64,000 nucleotides of DNA from Duganella sp. BJB476 (lineage in GTDB: Bacteria > Pseudomonadota > Gammaproteobacteria > Burkholderiales > Burkholderiaceae_D), in NCBI RefSeq assembly GCF_003416895.1, contig NZ_QVIO01000002.1, positions 186,001-250,000 on the forward strand. The letters are read 5' to 3'. The position numbers were made by a program, and so were the translations under genes. Within the stretch, counting starts at the first letter, position 1, and each line of letters starts with the position of its first letter. Under the pieces are notes generated by a model. The model saw nothing but the letters and a program-made list of their open reading frames with translations, was not told the origin of the DNA and searched no databases. This document shows positions 50,032 to 58,298 of the stretch, in pieces.

Positions 50032-50916
50032 ATGGACAGCCTGAGCGGCATTTCGATGTTCGTCACCGTCGCCGAGACGCGCAGCTTCACCAAGGCCGGC
50101 GCGCAGCTGGGCGTGTCCTCCTCGGCCGTCGGCAAGGGCATCGCACGCATGGAGGAGCGGCTGGCGGTGCGGCTGTTCCATCGCAGCACCCGCAGCATCA
50201 CGCTGACCGCCGAGGGCACGTTGTTCCTGGAACGCTGCCGGCGCATCCTCAGCGAAGTGGAGGCGGCGGAGGCCGAACTGTCCGAGTTGTCCGGCACGCC
50301 CAGCGGCCGCCTGCGCGTCAGCACCCCGCAGCTCACCGGCCTGGTGATGCCGACGCTGACCGGCTTTATGCGCCGCTATCCCGACATCGCGCTGGAAATC
50401 GACCTATCCGAGCGCATGGTCGACATCATAGAAGAAGGCTACGACGCCGTGATCCGCACCGGCACCCATCACGATTCGCGCCTGGCCTCGCGCCGCATCG
50501 GCGCCTGCCCGCAGGTGGTGGTGGCCTCGCCCTCCTATCTGGCCCGGCACGGAACACCGTCGCATCCGCGCGAACTGGCGCAACACCACTGCCTGCTGCA
50601 CAAGTTCCCCGCCACCGGCCGCATCGAACGCTGGCCGTTCAAGCTGGCGGCGGACGAGCAGGAACCGCAGCTGAAGGAGCGCATGACGTGCAGCACCATC
50701 GAAGCGATCACCTACGCGCTGCTACAGGGCGAAGGCATCGCCTTCCTGCCCACCTTCATCGTCGAGGATGAACTGAAGGACGGCCGCCTGCAGATCATCC
50801 TGGCCGACTACATGGAGCAGACGGTGACGTTTTCGATGCTGTGGCCGGCCAGCCGCTACGCCTCGCCCAAGCTGCGGGTGTTCATCGATTACGTAGTGCA
50901 GAACATGCGCATCTAG
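50032..50916 (+). CDS. LysR-family regulator
   Basis: The 294-residue protein has the LysR helix-turn-helix (SGISMFVTVAETRSFTKAGAQLGVSSSAVGKGIARMEERL) and a substrate-binding domain (GRLRVSTPQLTGLVMPTLTGF, MVDIIEEGYDAVIRTG). It stands between the alkene reductase gene (divergent) and an MFS gene (same direction), and sites with a common GATATCGGA core occur on both sides. It is likely to control reductase and exporter together against reactive electrophiles. Confidence 0.92.
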   Translation: MDSLSGISMFVTVAETRSFTKAGAQLGVSSSAVGKGIARMEERLAVRLFHRSTRSITLTAEGTLFLERCRRILSEVEAAEAELSELSGTPSGRLRVSTPQLTGLVMPTLTGFMRRYPDIALEIDLSERMVDIIEEGYDAVIRTGTHHDSRLASRRIGACPQVVVASPSYLARHGTPSHPRELAQHHCLLHKFPATGRIERWPFKLAADEQEPQLKERMTCSTIEAITYALLQGEGIAFLPTFIVEDELKDGRLQIILADYMEQTVTFSMLWPASRYASPKLRVFIDYVVQNMRI

Positions 50917-50926
50917 CGACGCACGC

Positions 50927-50956
50927 CCGATATCGGAACAATTTGTCCGATATCTT
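50927..50956. promoter_or_regulatory. Inverted-repeat operator before the MFS gene
   Basis: GATATCGGA (50929-50937), eight bases, TCCGATATC (50946-50954) form a perfect 9-bp inverted repeat. The right half (TGTCCGATATCTT, 50944-50956) is the exact reverse complement of the site at 49981. This is strong evidence of one regulator acting at both places, probably the LysR protein encoded between them. Confidence 0.65.
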
Positions 50957-51028
50957 AGGAACTTCAGCCTGTTTATCTCTGAATGGTATGGCCCCACACT
51001 GGGTTCATCGCACTATTCGGAGTACATC

Positions 51029-52246
51029 ATGGCACCGCAATCACCGCAGCACATAGCCGGCAACGGCCCTCTCATCTGGCTGGCATTGGGCACCTTTGCC
51101 GTCGGCACTGAAAGCTTCATGATCGCCGGCCTGCTGCCGGGCATGGCGGCCGACCTGGCGGTCAGCGTCGCCACAGCCGGCCAACTGGTCACCGTGTTCG
51201 CCCTCGCCTACGCCCTCAGTTCCCCCATCCTCACCGCGCTGACCAGCTATGTCAGCCGGCGCACCCTGCTGATCGTCGCGATGGGCGCCTTCGCACTCGC
51301 CAACGTCGCCGCCTGGTCCGCACAGGACTACTGGCAGCTGATGACGGCACGGGTACTGCTGGCGTTTGCCGCCGGACTGTACGTCCCCGGCGCCAACGCG
51401 CTGGCCAGCGCCGTGGTCGCGCCGGAGCGGCGCGGCACCGCCATTGCCATCGTCAACGGCGGCCTGTCGCTGGCCATCGCCTTCGGCGTGCCGCTGGGCG
51501 CGATGATCGGAGACGGCATGGGCTGGCGCATCACCTTCGGCGCGGTCGCCGCCTTGTCCGCGTTGGCGACGGCCGGCCTGGCGTTCGGCCTTCCACGCGG
51601 CATAGGCGCGGGCCTCGCCACGGCCACGTTGAAGGAGCGCGTACAGACTGCCGCCCAACCGGCAATCCTCCTGACGCTGATGGCCACCACGCTGTGGGCC
51701 ATGGCCAGCTACACGACTTATACCTATCTGGCGCTGTTCGTCGCCAGCGCCACCACGCTGCACGGCGCGCAGATCGGCTACATCCTGTTCGCCTGGGGCG
51801 TGTCCGCAGCGCTGGGACTGGCGATCAGCGGCAAGGCGATCGACCGCCACGGCCCGCGCGCCGTGATCCTGCCGGCGTTGACGGCGGCGGCGATCAGCTT
51901 CGCCCTGCTCTCGGCCAGCGCCCACCTGCTGCCGCGCAGTTGGGAGATTGTGCCGGTGGTGGTCGCGGTCATCGCCTGGGGCATCGCGCACTGGGCTTAC
52001 TACCCCGCCCAGCAAACCACGCTGGTCGGCCTGGCCGGCGTGAAGTCCGCGCCTGTCGTGCTGTCGTTGAACGCCTCCTTTATGTACCTGGGCTTCTCGC
52101 TGGGCGCCGGCCTGGGCTCGTTGACGATCACCTGCAGCGGCGTCGCCGACCTGGGTTACGTCAGCGCCTTGAGCATGCTGGCGGCACTGGCGCTAACCAT
52201 GGCCAACGGTCGCCGCGCCCTTAACTCAAAACTCAACCCGGCCTGA
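51029..52246 (+). CDS. MFS efflux transporter (AraJ/Bcr-type)
   Basis: The 405-residue protein has 12 likely helices. The segment FAVGTESFMIAGLLPGMAADLAVSVATAGQLVTVFALAYALSSPIL is typical of the sugar-efflux/AraJ/chloramphenicol-efflux branch of DHA1 transporters. It follows the lysR gene by 112 bases holding the inverted repeat. The next gene, Gfo/Idh/MocA-like, begins 26 bases later and may be co-transcribed. Confidence 0.9.
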   Translation: MAPQSPQHIAGNGPLIWLALGTFAVGTESFMIAGLLPGMAADLAVSVATAGQLVTVFALAYALSSPILTALTSYVSRRTLLIVAMGAFALANVAAWSAQDYWQLMTARVLLAFAAGLYVPGANALASAVVAPERRGTAIAIVNGGLSLAIAFGVPLGAMIGDGMGWRITFGAVAALSALATAGLAFGLPRGIGAGLATATLKERVQTAAQPAILLTLMATTLWAMASYTTYTYLALFVASATTLHGAQIGYILFAWGVSAALGLAISGKAIDRHGPRAVILPALTAAAISFALLSASAHLLPRSWEIVPVVVAVIAWGIAHWAYYPAQQTTLVGLAGVKSAPVVLSLNASFMYLGFSLGAGLGSLTITCSGVADLGYVSALSMLAALALTMANGRRALNSKLNPA

Positions 52247-52272
52247 TTCGGGCCATCATCAAAGGAGTCACA

Positions 52273-53370
52273 GTGAACAGCACTCAAAAAATCCGCGTCG
52301 GCATCGTCGGTGCCGGCACCTGGGCCGAGTATGGCCATATCCCGTCGCTCAAGCTGCTGCCGCAGTACGAGATCAGCGCGATCTTCAGCCGCAGCCAGGA
52401 AAAGGCCGACGCGGTCGCCGCGCAGCACGGCATCAAGTACGCTGTGAACTCGCTGGAGGCGCTGGTCACTCATCCCGAAGTCGACCTGGTACTGGTGCTC
52501 AATCCAGCACCGAGCCACGAGCAGGCGATACGTGCCGCCATCGCCGCCGGCAAGGACGTCTACAGCGAATGGCCGCTCACGCCGAGCAAGGCGGTGTCGC
52601 AGGAATTGATGGCGCTGGCCGAGCGCGCGGGCGTGCGTCACATCGTCGGCCTGCAACGCCGCCTCGGCCCGGACTACCGCTACGTACGCGACCTGCTGCG
52701 CGACGGCTACATCGGCGAGCTGCGCTCGGTGCGGCTGCACGTCAGCGTCGAGTACTTCCAGAAGCAGCGCCTGCAATCGCTGTACTTCACCGTCCCGGGC
52801 GAGAATTTTTCCAGTCTGTTGTCGATCTACGGCGGCCACTTCTTCGACGCCGTCTTCGCCATGACGGGCCATCCGGACAGCATCCACGCGCTGGCCGTCA
52901 ACCAGTTCAAGGAAGTGACGCTGATCGAATCCGGCGAAATCCTGCCGCACACGCTGGCCGACCAGGTGGTGGTGAGCGGCAGCTTCGCCAACGGCGCCGT
53001 GCTGACGGCCCATCTGGAAGCGGGCAAGCGCAATAATTTCGGCTGGCAGCTGGACCTGACCGGCTCCACAGGTGACCTGAAAATCTCCAACCACACCAGC
53101 TTCGGCAACGCCTTCAACGTTATCGAAGGCGCGCAAGGCGATGCCCAGCCGCTGCGCGTGCTGCCGATCCCCGACCTGTACAACTGGCTGCCTGCCAATG
53201 AGCTGGGCGGCAGCCAGCTGGAACTGACCAATCTGTACGCGGCCTACGCGCGCGACGTGCAGGACGGCACCCGGCTGGCGCCCACCTTTGCCGATGCGCT
53301 GGTGATGCACGACCTGATCGACAAGATCGAAGCATCCAGCAGCAGCGGCCAACGGGTACAGCTCAAATAG
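52273..53370 (+). CDS. Gfo/Idh/MocA-family oxidoreductase
   Basis: The 365-residue protein has an N-terminal Rossmann fold (RVGIVGAGTWAEYGHIPSLKLL) and the alpha/beta C-terminal domain of the family. The usual catalytic EKP motif is replaced by SEWPLTPS (near residue 98), so the conserved lysine is missing. This variant is found in Gal80-like members and some with altered chemistry. A sugar or polyol substrate is usual, but activity cannot be assumed. AAAGGAG precedes the GTG start. The gene probably belongs to the lysR/MFS unit. Confidence 0.87.
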   Translation: MNSTQKIRVGIVGAGTWAEYGHIPSLKLLPQYEISAIFSRSQEKADAVAAQHGIKYAVNSLEALVTHPEVDLVLVLNPAPSHEQAIRAAIAAGKDVYSEWPLTPSKAVSQELMALAERAGVRHIVGLQRRLGPDYRYVRDLLRDGYIGELRSVRLHVSVEYFQKQRLQSLYFTVPGENFSSLLSIYGGHFFDAVFAMTGHPDSIHALAVNQFKEVTLIESGEILPHTLADQVVVSGSFANGAVLTAHLEAGKRNNFGWQLDLTGSTGDLKISNHTSFGNAFNVIEGAQGDAQPLRVLPIPDLYNWLPANELGGSQLELTNLYAAYARDVQDGTRLAPTFADALVMHDLIDKIEASSSSGQRVQLK

Positions 53371-53438
53371 CCACACCCGCGCACCGTCAGGTCGAGGTAA
53401 AGTGGCAGCCGCGCGCGGATTCCGTTACGCTGCCACCT

Positions 53439-54887
53439 ATGAAAACCGCGAAACTCTACGAAACGCTGGCCGACGCCATCGCCGGCCAGGTCGCACAAGG
53501 CGTGCTGCGCGAAGGCGAACGCATACCGTCGGTGCGCCAGACCGCCCAGCACCACCAGTTGAGCATCTCAACGGTGATCCGCGCCTTCCTGCTGCTGGAG
53601 AGCCGTGGCGTCATTGAAGCGCGGCCGCAGTCCGGCTATTTTGTGCGCCGCCGGCCCGATGGCGCCGCGCGGGTCAACGCCTCGCCAGGTCCCTTGTCGC
53701 CGTCCGACCTGGCGCGCGCGCCGGCGCTCGATACCAGCACGCTGGTGCTGACGACGCTGCGCTCCATCGACCAAGGCAGCATTCCGCTCGGCTCGCCCTT
53801 CCCCGACCCGACACCCTTCCCGTGGGCGCGGCTGAACTACCACGCCGGCGTCATCTCCCGGCGCGGCGGCCAGAATCAACTGCTGTCCGACCTGCCGCCC
53901 GGGAATCCCGAACTGATACGCCAGATCGCCCGCCGCCATCTCGAGAACGGCCTGACCGTGGACGCGGCCGAAATCATCATCACCACCGGCGCTACCGAGG
54001 CGATCAACCTGTGCCTGCAAGCGGTGGCCCAGCCGGGCGACCTGGTGGCGGTGGAGTCGCCGACCTACTACGCGCTGCTGCAGGCGCTGGAACGCATGGG
54101 CATGCGGGTGCTGGAGATCGTCACCGATGCTGTACACGGCATCGACGTCGAGGCGCTGGAACGCGCCATCGTCGAGCAAGGCGTCAAGGCCTGCATCCTG
54201 ATGCCGAACTTCCAGAACCCGCTGGGCTTCCTGATGAACGATGAGCGCAAGCGCGCGCTGGTGGAGATGCTGGCGCGGCACAACGTGCCGGCGATCGAGA
54301 ACGATGTCTATCACGAGCTGTATTACGGCGACAGCCATCCCAGCTCCCTGAAGCAGTACGACACGCGCGGCCTGGTCCTGCACTGCAATTCGTTCTCCAA
54401 GAGCCTGGACACCGGCCACCGCATCGGCTGGACGCTGCCCGGCCGCTACCGCGCGCAGGTCGAAAAGCTCAAGTTCCTCAACTCGCTCAACACCGCCGCG
54501 CTGCCGCAACTGGCCATCGCCGAATACCTGAAGAACGACGGCTACGACTACCATCTGCGCAAACTGCGCAAGGCCTACGCGCAGCAGGCCAGCATCATGT
54601 CCGCCGCCGTGCTGCGTTTTTTCCCGCCGGAGACCAGCGTATCGCAACCAGCCGGCGGCTATCTGCTGTGGGTGACCATGCCGCCCGCGGTACGCGCGCT
54701 GGAGCTGTATGCCAGGGCGCAGGAGCGCGGCATCAGCGTCGGCGCCGGTAATATGTTCGCCACCGGCGACGCCTACCAGCATTGCATCCGCCTGAACTAC
54801 AGCTATCCCTGGAATGCCGAGGTGGAGGCGGCGGTACGGATGCTGGGCCAACTGGCCGCCGAACTGACCGCACCGCGCCTCAGTTGA
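53439..54887 (+). CDS. MocR-type regulator (GntR winged helix fused to aminotransferase)
   Basis: The 482-residue protein has a GntR wHTH at about 1-70 (LREGERIPSVRQTAQHHQLSISTVIRAFLLLESRGVIEARPQSGYFV) and a fold-type I aminotransferase domain from about 115. The PLP lysine is in NSFSKSLDTGHRIGW, and IITTGATEAINLCLQAV and NDVYHELYYG complete the cofactor site. MocR proteins sense vitamin B6 or amino-acid adducts and usually activate a nearby gene. No pdxST or transaminase target is adjacent, so its target is unknown. Confidence 0.92.
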   Translation: MKTAKLYETLADAIAGQVAQGVLREGERIPSVRQTAQHHQLSISTVIRAFLLLESRGVIEARPQSGYFVRRRPDGAARVNASPGPLSPSDLARAPALDTSTLVLTTLRSIDQGSIPLGSPFPDPTPFPWARLNYHAGVISRRGGQNQLLSDLPPGNPELIRQIARRHLENGLTVDAAEIIITTGATEAINLCLQAVAQPGDLVAVESPTYYALLQALERMGMRVLEIVTDAVHGIDVEALERAIVEQGVKACILMPNFQNPLGFLMNDERKRALVEMLARHNVPAIENDVYHELYYGDSHPSSLKQYDTRGLVLHCNSFSKSLDTGHRIGWTLPGRYRAQVEKLKFLNSLNTAALPQLAIAEYLKNDGYDYHLRKLRKAYAQQASIMSAAVLRFFPPETSVSQPAGGYLLWVTMPPAVRALELYARAQERGISVGAGNMFATGDAYQHCIRLNYSYPWNAEVEAAVRMLGQLAAELTAPRLS

Positions 54888-55800
54888 TGTTGTAGCGCGC
54901 GCAGGGCGCCAACTGCTCGGGCTTGGCCAGGCCGCACTGCTCCAGCAACGATCGTTCGATATTGCGCGTCATCGCGTGCAGCGCCAGACAGTTCGGGGCC
55001 GTGCCGAAGGGTTCGGAAATCTCCTGGGCGATCGCCTCCAGCGCGAACAGCGTGTAGGCGACAAACACGGAAATCAGCGGCGTGGCGAGGCCGATGGCGT
55101 CCACCAGGCCGAAAGGCAGCAGGAAGCAGTACAGGTAGACGGTGCGGTGCACCAGCACGCCGTAGGGATAGGGTATCGGCGTATTGCGGATACGTTCGCA
55201 GCCGCCGACTGCCGCCGCCAGTTCGCCAACTTGCGCGTCCAGCATCCACAGCATCTGTTCCGGCCCCTGCCCCCGGCGGGCGGCGCTCGCCAGCATCAGG
55301 CGCAGGCGGTCCAGCAGCGCCACGGGGATGTAGTCCAAGCCGCCCAGCTGCACCATATCCTCCTCGTTCAGATAGCGCGCCAGGTCCGGCTTGGGATCGG
55401 TGCCGCGCAGCTGATGCGTCAACGCGTAGACGAAGGCGATCAGGCGCCGCACGAACAGCTCGCGGGCGAAGCCCTCGTCCTCTTGCGGAAGGTAGCTGAG
55501 CGCCTGCGATGTCAACGAACGCGCCGCGATCAGGATGTGACCCCAGATCTGCCGCGCCTCGACAAAGCGCGCGTAGGCGGCGTTATTGCGAAAGCCGAGG
55601 AAGATCGCCAGGCTGACGCCGACCAGCGGAAACGGCGCCGTATCCAGCGGAATCTTGACGCCGTCGATGCGGCCGCCGGTCGCCACCGCCAATGAGCTGA
55701 TCGCCAGCATCAGCAGCAACTGCGGGATGATGGACTTGAGCACCGAGCCATCCCAGACGAACAGCATGCGCAGCCAGCTACCGGTTGGACGAACGATCAT
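54880..55800 (-). CDS. Bestrophin-like (UPF0187) anion channel
   Basis: The 306-residue protein starts at the ATG at 55800 (GGGAGG upstream). Four membrane helices and the conserved FLGFRNNAAYARFVEARQIWGHI motif identify the bestrophin family, whose bacterial members are pentameric ion channels. It lies four bases after the FdhF-like gene and shares its operon. The 3' end overlaps the MocR gene by eight bases. Confidence 0.88.
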   Translation of the reverse strand: MIVRPTGSWLRMLFVWDGSVLKSIIPQLLLMLAISSLAVATGGRIDGVKIPLDTAPFPLVGVSLAIFLGFRNNAAYARFVEARQIWGHILIAARSLTSQALSYLPQEDEGFARELFVRRLIAFVYALTHQLRGTDPKPDLARYLNEEDMVQLGGLDYIPVALLDRLRLMLASAARRGQGPEQMLWMLDAQVGELAAAVGGCERIRNTPIPYPYGVLVHRTVYLYCFLLPFGLVDAIGLATPLISVFVAYTLFALEAIAQEISEPFGTAPNCLALHAMTRNIERSLLEQCGLAKPEQLAPCARYNIN

Positions 55801-55804
55801 GACC

Positions 55805-58156
55805 TCACCTCCCGCCGTTGGCCGGCATGGCGCCCGGCGACAGCAGCACCGGGATCGATTTCGAGGTCGGCGTGCCGGCGCCGTCGGCCACGCTGGACAG
55901 CGGCACCAACGGATTGGTCTCCGGATAGTAGGCGCCGATGCAGCCGCGCGGGATGTCGTAGGCCACCAGCATGAAACCGTCGGCGCGACGCTCGACATCG
56001 TCGTCCCACACGCTCTGCACGTCGACCCAGTCGCCGGCCTTCATGCCCAGCATATCGATATCGGCCTGGTTGATGAAGATCACCCGGCGCATGCCGAACA
56101 CGCCGCGATAACGGTCGTCCAGCGCGTAGATGGTGGTGTTGTACTGGTCGTGCGAACGGGTGGTCATCATCACCAGCAGGCGCTGGCCTTGGCGGATGCG
56201 GGCGCGCGCGATCGGCGTATCGCGCTCGACCTGGTGCGGCACAAACTGCGCCTTGCCGCTGGCGGTGTTCCATTCGCGCTCGCGCGAGGCCACCTTCAGG
56301 TGGAAGCCGCCCGGCACCGCAATCCGCGCATTGTAATCGTAGAAATCGTCGAACACCAGCTCGATATCGTCGCGGATGCGCGCGTAGTCGTCACGGTAGG
56401 CCGGCCATGCCAGCGCATGCCGTCCACGCCCCGCACCGCTGCCCAGCGTGGCCTCCGCCATATGCGAGACAATGGCGATCTCCGACAGCAACGCCTCCGA
56501 CGCCGGCTTGTTGATGCCATACGAGATATGCACCATGCTCATCGAATCCTCCACAGTGACGCCTTGCGGCACGCCGTTCTGCACGTCGATCTCCGTGCGG
56601 CCCAGCGTCGGCAGGATCAACGCCTGGCGGCCATGGATCAGGTGACTGCGATTGAGCTTGGTGGCGACATGCACCGTCAACTCGCAGGACCGCAGGGCCT
56701 TGAAGGTCAGCGGCGTATCCGGCGTGGCGACGGCGAAATTACCACCCAGGCCGACGAAGACCTTGACCTTCCCTTCCGCCATCGCCGCGATGGTGGCTAC
56801 CACGTCGTAACCGTGATGACGCGGTGGCTCGAAGTCGAAAACCTCGCGCATGCGGTCCAGGAAAGCCTCGGTCGGCCGTTCCTCGATGCCCACCGTGCGG
56901 TCGCCCTGTACGTTGGAGTGGCCGCGCACCGGGCATAGACCGGCGCCAGGGCGGCCGATATTGCCGCGCATGAGCATCAGATTGGACAGCATCTGTATCG
57001 TCGGCACCGAGTTCTTATGCTGCGTCAGGCCCATGCCCCAAGTGGCGATCACCCGTTCGCCTTGGATGTAGACCTGGGCCAGCTTTTCGATCTCCGCGCG
57101 CGGCACGCCGGATTCCTCGATCAGCAGCGGCCAGCTCTCCTTGCGCAAATCCCGCGCGAACTCGTCGAAGCCTGCGGTGTGCTGGGCGATGAAGTCCACG
57201 TCCAGCAAACGCCTGGCGCCATGCAGCAGCGCGTGGTCATCCAACTCCAGCAGGCGCTTGGCCAATGCCTTGATCAGCGCGAAGTCGCCGCCCAGGCGCG
57301 GCTGGATGAACATCGAACTGATGGGGGTACTGGACATGGTCAGCATCTCGACCGGGTGCTGCGGACTGGTGAAGCGTTCCAATCCCCGTTCACGCAGCGG
57401 ATTGATCGACACGATGGTGGCGCCGCGCCGCGCGCATTCGCGCAGCTCGCCCAGCATGCGCGGATGATTGGTGGCGGGGTTCTGGCCGAAGATCAGCAGC
57501 GTATCCGCGTGTTCGAAATCGTCCAGCGTCACCGTGCCCTTGCCGATGCCGACGGTGCCTGGCAGGCCGCGACTGGTCGCCTCGTGGCACATATTGGAGC
57601 AATCGGGGAAGTTGTTGGTGCCGTAGGCGCGCGCGAACAGCTGATACAGGAAGGCCGCCTCGTTGCTGGCCCGGCCCGAGGTGTAGAACGCCGCCTGGTC
57701 CGGGTGATCCAGCGCATTGAGCTCGCGCGCCACCAGCGCGAACGCCTCCGGCCACGATACCGGCACGTAGCGGTCGCTGGGCGCGTCGTAGCGCATCGGC
57801 GCGGTGAGGCGGCCGTGCTGCTCCAGTTCATAGTCGGATTGTTCCAGCAGCTCGGCGACGGCGTGGCGGGCGAAGAAGTCGTCGGTCACACGCTTGCTGG
57901 TCGATTCCGCCGCCACCGCCTTGACGCCGTTTTCGCAGAACTCGAAGGTGGATCCGTGCTCGCGATCCGGCCAGGCGCAGCCCGGACAATCGAAGCCGTC
58001 CGGCTGGTTCTGCGCGAACAGCGACTTGTAATTGACGCCGCTGACGCGCTCCTTGAGCAGGTTGAGCGCCACATACTTCAAGGCGCCCCAGCCGGCGGCC
58101 GGATGGGTGTAGGGTTCGATCTTGCCCGCGGGGGCGGCTGGTTTGTTGTCATCCAT
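55805..58156 (-). CDS. FdhF/YdeP-family molybdopterin oxidoreductase
   Basis: The 783-residue protein matches the cytoplasmic YdeP-type molybdoenzymes: NQPDGFDCPGCAWPD near residue 51, SNMCHEATSRGLPGTVGIGKGTV near 155, IFGQNPATNHPRMLGELRECARRGA, and ARIRQGQRLLVMMTTRSHDQYNTTIYALDDRYRG in the C-terminal molybdopterin-binding domain. The N-terminal four-Cys [4Fe-4S] site of classical formate dehydrogenases is not present, and the physiological substrate is unknown; relatives are linked to acid resistance. Start at 58156 (MDDNKPAAP) follows AGGAG. Confidence 0.9.
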   Translation of the reverse strand: MDDNKPAAPAGKIEPYTHPAAGWGALKYVALNLLKERVSGVNYKSLFAQNQPDGFDCPGCAWPDREHGSTFEFCENGVKAVAAESTSKRVTDDFFARHAVAELLEQSDYELEQHGRLTAPMRYDAPSDRYVPVSWPEAFALVARELNALDHPDQAAFYTSGRASNEAAFLYQLFARAYGTNNFPDCSNMCHEATSRGLPGTVGIGKGTVTLDDFEHADTLLIFGQNPATNHPRMLGELRECARRGATIVSINPLRERGLERFTSPQHPVEMLTMSSTPISSMFIQPRLGGDFALIKALAKRLLELDDHALLHGARRLLDVDFIAQHTAGFDEFARDLRKESWPLLIEESGVPRAEIEKLAQVYIQGERVIATWGMGLTQHKNSVPTIQMLSNLMLMRGNIGRPGAGLCPVRGHSNVQGDRTVGIEERPTEAFLDRMREVFDFEPPRHHGYDVVATIAAMAEGKVKVFVGLGGNFAVATPDTPLTFKALRSCELTVHVATKLNRSHLIHGRQALILPTLGRTEIDVQNGVPQGVTVEDSMSMVHISYGINKPASEALLSEIAIVSHMAEATLGSGAGRGRHALAWPAYRDDYARIRDDIELVFDDFYDYNARIAVPGGFHLKVASREREWNTASGKAQFVPHQVERDTPIARARIRQGQRLLVMMTTRSHDQYNTTIYALDDRYRGVFGMRRVIFINQADIDMLGMKAGDWVDVQSVWDDDVERRADGFMLVAYDIPRGCIGAYYPETNPLVPLSSVADGAGTPTSKSIPVLLSPGAMPANGGR

Positions 58157-58298
58157 GGCGATGGTGCTCCTAAAGTCGTCAGGTAGAGCATAATTGCCGC
58201 CGCCCCTTCCATATGAGTACAGATCGCATCGTCGCCGGGAAGTACAGTCATCGCCGGCGGCGATTGACTTCCAACGCGACATCCCCAACTATAGCGGG

